NCBI GenBank assembly: GCA_032718475.1
Contig: JAUCBJ010008322.1
Span: 1 to 62,652, forward strand
Length of the DNA: 62,652 bases
Source of the DNA: Nemertoderma westbladi
Taxonomy: Eukaryota; Xenacoelomorpha; Nemertodermatida; Nemertodermatidae
Direction of reading: 5' to 3'
Numbering within the stretch: position 1 is the first letter of the stretch; each line of letters opens with the position of its first letter. This document shows positions 53,564 through 62,652 of this stretch, piece after piece. A program made the position numbers and the translations under genes. The notes under the pieces were generated by a model. The model was not told the DNA's origin and searched no databases. It was given only the letters and a program-made list of their open reading frames with translations.

Positions 53564-55755
53564 ATCTCTTATGGGGGGTAATATCACATTTGAGGCACAG
53601 TGGTAAGAAATTTTTTGGTCGATTCGGCTATGCCCATGGCGAACCACTTATACTTTTTTTTCAAACTTTGATGATTCCCCTATGCCCATGGCGAACCACT
53701 TATACTATTTTCAAAACTTTGTTGATTCATCAATGTCCATGCAGCCATGGTAATAGTAGTAATAATAACAATACTTTATTAGATTAGCATACATTGCACT
53801 GTAATATTGCATATAATTACCTAAATAACTAAAACTGCTAATTAATTGCTTAATAATAATTAAAAAAAACAAGCTTAATAAAAAAAAAAACGTACAACAA
53901 AATGATCGATTAATTACAGAATTAAAAATTACTTAGGCCTATACTTATAAATTATCGTACATAATTAACTAAAAAAAAACTATTATTAAAAATTTATTAA
54001 TTATTAATTACATGAATAATACTTACCGTTATTATAAATAAACGACACAACAAATTACTGTAGGCCTAAACTAATTCACAACATTATTATTTAAAAAGTA
54101 CGAAATTAACTAAAAATTATAATTAATATATCCAATGCAACACCAACAAGTATGGGCCACAATCTGACAATTCCAACTAAACCTATGGGAACAATTGCAA
54201 TTTTACTTTCTCGTTCCGAGTCGTTCGCGTCATCCCACTTCAGTGCCATGGAGCACGACAACAAGTTGGGGGTGTTTCGGTACCGAGACCGTGTCTTAAC
54301 CATCACTGAAGGACGGCTGCAGGTGACAGGCTGACATCCGCCAAATCTCTGCTAATCGTAAATCGTACCAGGCACTTAAACTGGCATTTTTTCTCTCCTC
54401 CTCCAGTGTCGCCCGTACAATTGAACATCGCCATTTAAAATATTATTTGACTGTGCCTACTTACAGTGCATTAGGTAGTGGTAGTGGTAGTGCTGTAGTG
54501 CGGTTGTCTGGTCGTGGCAGGGCGGTAGCCCACTGATAGTCATGGTCGTGGTCAAATTAAGTTAAGTATTTTTCTAGAAAATACAGTTTTTTCACGTGCT
54601 GCGCGAAGGGCACATCGACCTCTACAGCCGTAAAATTTACACCACATTAAATACACGACCTGGTGTGTCTGTCTGTAGATTTTCCGGCAGATTGAAGGAA
54701 AATTGAGGAAATGGTGCACATTTGAAAACAGGCAAAAATTGACTTTTCTAGAAAAAAGCCATGATTTTCAATCGTGCTGCTCGAAACGGAAAATCACCTA
54801 ATTAAAAAAGTTTTTTTTCTATGAAGTTACACATAGGTCAGAGAGTGTCTGTGTGAAATTTGAGACAAATCGGTTCAAAAATGGCCATTGGGGAAAGGTG
54901 TTTGTCACTGTGACTCAAATGTGATAGAAGATAGAACCCTTATGGGGTGCGACGTGCGACTGAATATTAATTTATATCGTAGTACAGTTAGTAATCAATC
55001 AAGCATATATTACAACAATTACACCATGACCCGTAATATAGTGTCATTTTCTGATGACACGGACCCCCCCCCCCCCCCCCCCCAGATTTTTCTACAGATC
55101 TTTATCATATTACTTAAAATTTGAAACACAACTAGTTCAACTCACCGCGGTTGTTACCATGAAGCCGGAATTTTCAATTTTGCATTTACATTTTTTTATA
55201 AGCGTTTTAAAAAAGTGTCTTTAGCGAAATTGCACATCTCCTTTCATCGCCATTCTTCACATTAACCTCGCTTTATAGATATCATTAAAAAGCTTGTGTT
55301 CCAACTCCAAGGATTCCAAATATGTAACAATGTTTGAATTTCGTTGAGAAACAGCTGAGAAATAGGCGTTCAATTCAAAGATTGCAAGAATTATCGTTCG
55401 CTGCAGGCCATTTATTCTATTTAATAAATACGCAATATTCTGGAACAATTTGTTTATTCAATTTGTAACAATTTTTTTTCAAAAAAAATATTTTCGTAAT
55501 GTTTTAAATTTTAATAACTGTTATTCTTTGTTTTGTTTACCATAATGAAATTTAAGAATGAAATTAAGATTTAAAAATGAAACTTAACCGAATACACCTA
55601 CAACACAATGGATGCAATATCCCCTTTGTGATTAGTTCGAAATGATTTAAATTTTAATAACTGTTATTCTTTGTTTTGTTTACCATAATGAAATTTAAGA
55701 ATGAAACTTAAGATTTAAAAATGAAACTTATCCGAATACACCTACAACACAATGG
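53564..55755. other. AT-rich intergenic DNA with small repeats
   Basis: No gene seen. CCCATGGCGAACCACTTATA occurs twice (about 53632 and 53683). A C tract lies near 55065-55083. A segment of about 128 bp near 55500-55628 is repeated at 55644-55772 with a 143-bp offset; the second copy runs into the start of the next ORF. Confidence 0.5.
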
Positions 55756-58397
55756 ATGCAATATCCCCTCTCTTTTGTCTATTCAATTCACAGTACCGTA
55801 CAACCAAAATCAGCCCCTGACATGGACGACAACAGTACCATTTGCCTCTCTGAAAGCATCCTCAAGCACGATCCGCCTCACAGATCCGCCAAATCCTTCT
55901 CCCTAGCTGGCGTCTCCATCTCCGAAGACGATATTGCTTCCCTGAACGCCAAAGGTTGGCTCACCGACAATATCATTGAAGCAGTAGCCCAATACCACAT
56001 CAATATCCACCATGCCAGAGATCGAGCGAAGGTTTTCACCACCCATTTCCTTACCAGGTTTCGTTCAAGTGGCTTTCAAGGTGTTATTAACTGGACCAAG
56101 CCAAACTTACTCCAAATGGAACACCTGCTTTTCCCCATCCACGTTGGGGGAAACCACTGGACGCTTGCTATCCTATCTTTGCATCCACCCACACTCCAGT
56201 ATTTCGATTCACTTGGGGGCCGTGGTGATGCAGCCATCGAAGATATCAAGTCATGGTTTATTCTCGAATGCCAACGTCGCAACTCACCCTGCTCCACCAT
56301 TACCATCAAACCACATCTCACCCGGGTCAATGATGGCACCATCCAGCCCTACAGAGCACATCTCCAGCACCTTGTCTCCAGGAACTCGACCTGCATCCCT
56401 CCACTCTCTCCGCCCAGACCAACCGAACCCACTGCTGAATCACCCAGCTTCCACCACACTGAGCCCGACTTTGTATCTGGTCCCACCACCAATTCGCCAC
56501 TCCAGTCATCTGGCCAACCGATTGGCGAGCCCTTAGTCCCTTCCTTTTGCTTGCAAGACCTGGAACCTGGCACCATACACAGCATCACCAGGGATACTCA
56601 CTGCAACCAGTCATCCGATCTTACCACCACCAATTTACCCTACTCCCAGCATTCTGGCCAACCGGCCTGTGGATCGTCCACCGTTTCATCTAGCCTGATA
56701 GATCAGGATCCAGACACAGTGCTTGTGCAAGATTCCACCACCGAATTACCCAGCAACCAGTCTCCCGACATTACCACCACCGATGCACCACCTTGCCATT
56801 CTTCCAATCAATCAACCGATGAACTAGCCCAAACTACTTCCAGCCGGCAAGAACTATGCCCCATCTGCAACACACCCTTTCGCCGCAAATGGCTGGCTCA
56901 CTGTAAGTCTTGCCTTGTCAAATTCCACGGTGCTTGTACCGGGCTAACGAAAAAGAACTTCGAGCTAGACCCCAACATGTCTGCGAACTGGCTCTGCAAG
57001 ACATGTCGTCATGTCCCCACATCACCCACCCCCCCACCCTTTGGTACACAGCCAACAGTACCTCCACAACCCTGTCTAGATGATATCTTCCGACAGGTAT
57101 TCCATGTCTTTTCTCTCAACAAGACTCTTCCACGTATCCCCCGAGGTGCCCGATCAAAAGCGTCATCCATTTACGTGAATCTATGTGAATCAGTGGTCCG
57201 GGAGAATACCCCACGAACATGGCTTAATCTTCTGGCTTTCCCCTACAGCCTCAGGATCCCACAATCAACATGCAAGAAGCGTAGAGCCACTAAACCGTCA
57301 AACCAACAATCCCTAACAACCAAGGTCAAAATCCAGCTTGTTGAGTATGTTGAGTTGACCAACGACCCGACCCATCCAGAGTTGCCGGAACCCAGGAAAC
57401 CCCACCAAAGGCCATCTACCAACTTGCCCAAATCCGTTGATGAAAAACTCGGTAAGCTCATCTCGATGAAGATAGAAGAAAGAAATGTTCGCGCCGCTGC
57501 CAGACTAGCTTCTTCCTCGGCAACCATAGCTCCCCACAACTCTGAAGCGTTACACTCTCTCCAGAAACTGCACCCATCCCGTCCGCTCGACGACTTTGAG
57601 GGAGTACCAACCATTGAGGAGGCAGAAGCGCCTCTACTCGACCTATCTCAACCCGAAGTGGTCGAATCCATATTTTCGTTTCCAAATGGATCAGCAGCCG
57701 GGCCCGACAAGCTTCTCCCTCAAGTTCTAAAAGACCTTTGCTCATCCTCGGCAGGTGAAGCAGGCATGTGCTGTAGGAAAGCAGTAACCTCCATCGCCAA
57801 TATAATAGTCAAGGGTTTAGTACCCAAAGATGTCTGCCCCTACCTCCACGGAGCGCGCCTCTGTGCTTTTAATAAACCCGAAGGTGGTATCAGACCTATT
57901 GCTGTGGGATGTACACTACGCCGTCTTGCTGCCAAGACAGCCTGCCGAATGGCAGCCAGCCATTCTGACTACAAACTTGCCCCTCATCAACTCGGTTTCG
58001 GGACACCCAGGGGGGCAGAGGCCGCAGTCCACTCTGCAAGGAGTTTCCTTGAGTGGTCCAACCACGAGGAACCTGTCGTGTTGGTAAAAGTCGACTTTGC
58101 GAATGCCTTTAATAGTGTACACCGAGGGCCTCTTTTACGGTCTGTTCTGGAAAATCTCCCACCACTGTATAACATAGCCTACCAGTCCTATGCCGCTCCT
58201 ACATACCTATTCTATGGCAAGGAGATTATTAACTCCGACAATGGCAGCCAGCAGGGTGATCCTTTGGCTTCCCTCTTCTTCAGCTCCGACATCCACGGGT
58301 TTGTGGACTCTTTAAACTGTATCTTCAATGTTTGGTTTCTTGACGATGGCTCCCTAGGTGGGTCTGCCCTTTCAGTTGCTGAAAATGTGAAGACCAT
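55756..58397 (+). pseudogene. Ulp1-like / PHD / reverse transcriptase ORF, truncated
   Basis: The open frame begins with ATG at 55756 and encodes about 880 residues before the LTR cuts it. Residues about 85-200 resemble a Ulp1/C48 protease (LLFPIHVGGNHWTLAIL; YFDSLGG), so catalytic His and Asp are present, but the expected Asp-Cys-Gly is not seen. Then comes a Ser/Pro/Thr-rich linker. Residues about 370-425 are a PHD-like finger (CPICNTPF...CKSCLVKFHGAC...WLCKTC). Residues about 640-880 are an RT with NGSAAGPDKL, GGIRPIAVGCTLRRLAAK, LVKVDFANAFNSV, QQGDPLASLF and VWFLDDGS. The RT thumb and any endonuclease are lost because a solo LTR interrupts at 58398. Ulp1-like domains with RT are known from NeSL-type non-LTR elements, but I am not sure of the clade. 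Confidence 0.7.
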
Positions 58398-59565
58398 TGT
58401 TCGCGCTTTCAGACCTTTGGCAGTTTAACCCGCCAAATTAGGATGTCTTCTAGATAATAATTCGCTTTTAGCCTATGACAAGTATTTGATTCACTACACT
58501 AGTCGAAACCAATCTGTGCGCGATCATTCACCCGCTGGATATACCCGGGAGATTGGGTTCGACGGCTTAATCGTATTGCTATGTAAGCCTAATGTATTAT
58601 TCGACTGACAGTATTACATAATCTCTGACAATATTATTCACCTTCGGGAAATATTAACAGTTCCTTTAGGACGTGGCGCTCTATCTATATAAACAGAGTT
58701 ATGACTTAAACTACTCACAACGATATGGCTTAGTTACAATTCACATATATGGCGCATTCTTTAGGAAATGCTTCGTTATCAGTCTCACTCATACACAATG
58801 CTGCACAATACTGCACACTAATCTGCCGATCTTCACTGATTTTAGTCACATATAAAAGGAACACGGACCGAATCATGTAGGGTCTATCAAATAACATTAG
58901 ATTCACTTCAAACCACTTTAACATAAGTCACAATCGTTATATGTAACCTTTCTCTCTTACCTTCGGTATATCAAGAATATTGGGTTTTCGGGGTTATTTA
59001 TCGTTATTCCAAATATAATAATTCATCAACCATATTATGAAGAACTGACAGTAAATAGCAGTATAACAATATAAAAGTATGCACAGGTTGTTTGATTAGG
59101 TATGGTATGTTATGTTATGATAACGGATATATGTCCTTATAATTAAGCCTACTAGTGTAAGACTAAAAACTGAAAACACGGAGGTGCCAAAAGCCGGTTC
59201 TTAGGCTCTGGGCAAAAACATAACACTGAACTACTGAGCCGCTGTATACACCTCCAACACAGAGACAACAAACGCTCTGATTGGTCAACCGAACAATGAG
59301 AGAACAAAGAAACGTCGACGTGGCAATATCAGCTGTTAGCCATCGTCATGGTAGCGACACTGTTTTCAAGAGTATCTAGCTTATCGCGTCATGAGATTGT
59401 GGATTATGTCCTCTAAAGTACAAATACAGTACAAATACATAAGAAATGACTTTTATGTCCTCTAAAACACCAGTACAGCAAGGACACGGCCTTTTTATGC
59501 CTGGCAAACCAACTACAGAGTACTTTAAGGGAAAATAACCGGTTAATGACGCAAAAGCTTTTACA
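58398..59565. mobile_element. Second solo LTR, inverted, 1168 bp
   Basis: Starts TGTTCGCGC and ends AAAAGCTTTTACA. It is the reverse complement of the 50278-51546 LTR with moderate divergence and some deletions. It sits inside the RT reading frame. I do not see a matching 5-bp duplication. Confidence 0.75.
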
Positions 59566-59644
59566 CCGCTCCCAGAAAATGGGATTTAAGTCTATAAAAT
59601 ATAACAAATCACAGTTTCTAAAATATAAAAATACTCTAAACAGT

Positions 59645-60036
59645 TAGTCTTTCTTACGCAGACGGCGTTTACGCAGTTTTTTGAGGCTAGCAAGAGTCCT
59701 TTTCTCTTTGGGGGGAGCCACTTTACTAGGAGGGCTGTAGCTCCTAGGCGAAGGGTGCAATATGATTGCATCAGAAGGTGTAGGATTATGGTCGGGGTAT
59801 CCGCCGTTTCGATATGCTTCTCCTCGAGCTGATTTTCCTCCGCTCGTAGCTGGATACGTTCATCCAAAAACTCTCGCAGAGAATGGGGTTGTCTAAGTGC
59901 GATATCTTCTTAGAGATTCTGGATTTCACAATCGAACTGAGATAAAGACAATTCGTTTATCGCTTGGACTTGCTGTTACAACTTACGTTTATCTGAACAA
60001 ACGTAGGTTTCCTTTCTGATCTTTGTAGAATAGCGT
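59645..60036 (-). pseudogene. Broken coding remnant downstream of the 281-aa frame
   Basis: Minus-strand sequence reads as coil-like protein (LREFLDERIQLRAEENQLEE) with in-frame stops. In another frame there is a clean basic C-terminus (LASLKKLRKRRLRKKD, stop near 59645). These look like parts of one decayed protein. Confidence 0.35.
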
Positions 60037-60882
60037 TTAACTCGTTTGGTACAACGTTCTCCGCCACTCTGGTGACAGGTTATATCGTGTCAAGCCGGGA
60101 CGTTGGTAAGGGTTAAACGGCGATATTAAATGTCCGCGTCCCAATCCGGCTAGGTAGGATGGGCTAATATCTAAGAAACCCACAACTGGGGTGCCACCGA
60201 CTAATCGTTCAGGTAACACTAGATCTTTGAGCAGTGAGTACAGCTCGGGAGGATCCGTCATACTAATAGGATCAAGAGTCTGAGGCCTCACTAGGGAATG
60301 AGGAGCTCTGATCGAGTATTCCGAAACTCTGATCATTGGTTTATTTAAGGATCGTCTGAGTCGAACGAGCGTTGGTGATACATTGAACAAGTTTTGCTCG
60401 AAACTCCCGTAAGTATAGCGAGTAAAACCGTGTTTAAAGCAACGTCTCCGCGGATGTTTATGTCTTTCCGTTTGTTGGTTGGGTCTTGGGCATTCATCGC
60501 AATAATACCCAAAAACGTACGTCTTGTAGGGGAAACGCGAGTGATCTTTCTCCAGCTTACAATATTCCTCCATCCGTTCGAAGCTATTCGGTACAACAGG
60601 TAGCGGTCGATCGGCGGTAAGATACATCATAGGGGAATCGAGCCGTTTGAGTTCTACCATGCGGCCATGATGTATACCTTGAGGATATCGAGCTTCTAGA
60701 TTTTGTTGACTGGCAATATTGAGATATGTTTCTATCAGGAATTCCAGATAATCGTTGAAGTCGCTGCGTTTATCCGGCTCCTCAACGTCTTCTCTTTCGA
60801 GTCTGTTTCGAATAGAATTCTCGTGTTCCATTCTCGGTTTATCGTTCCGCCTCCGCTGGGTAGGATATTTCAATCGTACCAT
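60037..60882 (-). CDS. Unrecognised 281-residue protein
   Basis: ATG at 60882 (MVRLKYPTQRRRND); the frame is open about 25 codons further upstream, after a TAG next to a possible acceptor (TTACTAG). So it could be an internal or 3' exon. The N-terminus is strongly charged. A possible metal-binding pair lies mid-protein (YYCDECPRP...RRRCFKHGF). The remainder is Pro/Leu/Arg-rich and ends PEWRRTLYQTS. It lies about 400 bp downstream, in the same orientation, of an LTR-like promoter module (61281), so it may be an accessory or gag-like ORF of a BEL-like element. I do not recognise the family. Confidence 0.45.
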   Translation of the reverse strand: MVRLKYPTQRRRNDKPRMEHENSIRNRLEREDVEEPDKRSDFNDYLEFLIETYLNIASQQNLEARYPQGIHHGRMVELKRLDSPMMYLTADRPLPVVPNSFERMEEYCKLEKDHSRFPYKTYVFGYYCDECPRPNQQTERHKHPRRRCFKHGFTRYTYGSFEQNLFNVSPTLVRLRRSLNKPMIRVSEYSIRAPHSLVRPQTLDPISMTDPPELYSLLKDLVLPERLVGGTPVVGFLDISPSYLAGLGRGHLISPFNPYQRPGLTRYNLSPEWRRTLYQTS

Positions 60883-60999
60883 TTCCCTTTTGGTGTCGAC
60901 ATTGTCCGTATCGTGTAAATCGATAGTGTAAGGGTCCAGTAGTATACCGCTTACCAGATCCTAGTAACGATGTATCTTACTATGAGACTCTAGTAATGT

Positions 61000-62400
61000 A
61001 TACGGGCTTGTACAGTATCTGACAACAAATCCCAGTCCAGGATATCTAAACAAACAGATATAGTACACAAACGACTACTGGCGAGGAACAGAGCCTTGTA
61101 TCTATTCTATGTACGTGAGCGGGTCGAATGCCTACGTACTAGACAGAAGGATACCTGTCCTCTAACCGGTGAGGCAGATGTACAGTTACAGTAACAGACC
61201 AAACTCACGGGAAAACAATCCCCGCGCAGCGAATCCTAACTATCACTGACAGTCCTAAATACAGTAACTTGCCGCGGTGTGATTTATATGGTTTATATAC
61301 GAGCTAGTGGGTTAACAGACCTAGCGTAACAACACTGACAGTCCTGAATCAGTCGAAAAGGGGTCGTACCTAAATGTAACAATAACTGATCCCCCTGTAC
61401 GAAATCAGTCTAAAAGGTCAGGCCTAAATGTAACAATACCGTTGTCCAGACAAACAACAGTTTAATAACGAAAGTGAAATACTCCTTATCTTGCCGCAAT
61501 CAAATCAGATCCTAATTTTACAAATACAAATAATTTCCACCTAAAGTAATGTATAGTACGCTATAGCTAGTAGAACTTTAAGGGCGATATGTTTTAGGGC
61601 GTGTGTGTGTGGGTGTGTTACAAATAAAACAATTTCGAGTAATTCCTTTTACTAGGTTTTAGTGATTTTCTGACTAAATGATACCGTGCGCTAGCTACTA
61701 AAATAAACTAGTCGCGTTTGTAGAACTTTATACTCACGAATGACGTCAAAGCTCTCTCCTTCCTATCCACAACCCAATGGGCAACCACAGTGTTAGTAAC
61801 TACACCCGTGATCGGCACTAATACCAGATTCTGGTTGTAAGATAAGAATAGGGGTTAATCGCTACCGTACGTTAGCTGATCTGGTATACTAATTTAATTC
61901 TAGAACTTTGTTGCTGCGGTAGTTAGCAGCAATACCTATCAGTACGTGGCAAGGCGCGGTAGGATATTAATAAACCTCCCTAGGCCAAGCAGTGTGCCAG
62001 TAGCAGAAATACTCCTTGCCTGATCAAATAGCTAACTCCAGACAGGGGGGGGGGGGGGTACTAATGTACGTTCTACAAAGCGAACCGGTACCAAACAGTC
62101 AGTGCTACGACTCACTAAATTATGGAACGTATGCTGTCCGTACCTAATGTGTACTCGCGTACTGACGAATGGCAATAGTTCGCACCTGTAGGAAGTACAG
62201 GTTAACCCAGGGATTCGTAGGACTTGACAAAGGGGGGGTGTCTGGATATAATTATTTGATCCTAAATTTGCGGCGTCCAGTGCGGTGTCACGCTTACCCT
62301 GATCTATAGGTCTTACGGCGGGCAAGGGCGTCGAACAAAGTCTTACCTTTCTCACAAAGCGGGCGCTGCATGGCAAGTTGAGCATTTCGAAGGGCAAAGG
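61000..62400 (-). repeat. Diverged BEL-like LTR region
   Basis: On the minus strand, blocks shared in order with the LTR of the 16-kb element: ATTCGTGAGTATAAAG (near 61740), CCATATAAATCACACCGCGG (61271-61290), AGGATTCGCTGCGCGGGG (61217-61234) and CTGCCTCACCGGTTA (near 61165). Sequence between the blocks is mostly diverged. Boundaries are estimates. A G tract lies at 62045-62058. Confidence 0.5.
61281..61288 (-). promoter_or_regulatory. TATA box of the BEL-like LTR
   Basis: Minus strand CATATAAAT within a 20-bp block identical to the LTR of the 16-kb element at 8550-8569. Confidence 0.5.
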
Positions 62401-62652
62401 GGGTGCGCGGTCAATCCAAATGTGGGCGCTAGCGTGTTGTGGACATCCCTTCCCTGCGTTGCTTACGGCCTAACGGTCTAGGCTGCCATCTCCCTGGTGT
62501 TCGGCTGTCCCGAAGTCGGACCAAAAGAAAACATGTCAGGAAATTGCAGTATATTTACAGTTTTAACAAAGGATTTATCAAAGTAAGTTTCAACAAGAAA
62601 CCGAATAAACTAATTTTACAAGAATAAAGGAAGTGTGTGTAACAAGAAGTCA

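Noticed and set aside
50278-59565. Inverted 1.2-kb repeats around the Ulp1-RT ORF as the ends of one giant DNA transposon
   Set aside because: The left repeat has TG...CA ends, a 5-bp duplication, and interrupts a 725-bp unit by exactly 1274 bp, so it is a solo LTR. The right one interrupts an RT frame. They are independent insertions.
62041-62060. G tract at the window end as a frame-switch site like those in the 6.4-kb element
   Set aside because: No protein-like frame flanks it; it lies in LTR-like non-coding DNA.

Overview
The window is eukaryotic and is almost entirely mobile DNA. I see GT-AG splice signals, tRNA-derived SINE sequence, non-LTR and LTR retrotransposons, several short tandem repeats, and no bacterial operon structure. 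The family mix (BEL/Pao, Ty3/gypsy, CR1/L2-type and RTE-type LINEs, a V-like SINE) and the frequent TAGGCCTAC-type words suggest a marine invertebrate, perhaps an echinoderm or other deuterostome. That taxonomic guess is weak. I see no convincing single-copy cellular housekeeping gene.

Layout. At 277-3473 (minus) lies a two-exon gene for a transposase-like protein of about 1008 residues. At 3736-4230 is a decayed reading frame. At 5441-6670 is a foldback element whose arms meet at long G and C tracts. From 6903 to 22893 lies a nearly 16-kb BEL/Pao-type LTR retrotransposon, flanked by the 5-bp duplication ATAGG and with almost identical 1.94-kb LTRs. It carries a 1251-residue gag, a protease-integrase reading frame that has no reverse transcriptase or RNase H, and a third reading frame with three zinc knuckles. 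A 16-nt motif recurs eight times along it, and three near-identical hairpins sit in the gag leader.

From 22.9 to 26.2 kb is repeat-rich DNA with a tRNA-derived SINE. From 26.26 to 31.33 kb (minus) lies an intact CR1/L2-type LINE. Its ORF1 and ORF2 are in the same frame, separated only by UGA CUA, the known stop-readthrough context. Its 3' UTR has a hairpin whose stems covary with those of a second copy. A decayed relative follows (31.6-34.8 kb) with a 41-bp unit from its RT region repeated eight times. Then come an RTE-like LINE (34.8-36.46 kb), a broken Ty3/gypsy element (36.55-41.73 kb) and another LINE remnant.

From 42718 to 49117 lies a 6.4-kb LTR element (547-bp LTRs, duplication AAGGT, minus orientation) with only a gag-like region. 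The gag changes frame at long G tracts. Where pol would be there is a pyrimidine-rich stretch of small hairpins. At 49.8-53.55 kb is a 725-bp tandem array made of an RTE-like LINE 3' end. It is flanked by a 14-bp duplication and one unit is split by a 1269-bp solo LTR; the coordinates fit to the base. From 55756 a Ulp1-like/PHD/RT retroelement ORF is cut at 58398 by an inverted second copy of that LTR. The end of the window (60.0-62.6 kb) holds an unrecognised 281-residue minus-strand frame downstream of an LTR-like promoter module shared with the 16-kb element.

How it fits together: young insertions (the 16-kb element, the LINE at 27-31 kb, the 6.4-kb element) lie in and beside older retroelement debris. 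Both BEL-like elements appear to be non-autonomous and would need reverse transcriptase supplied from elsewhere. All statements come from reading the sequence by eye; no database search was run.
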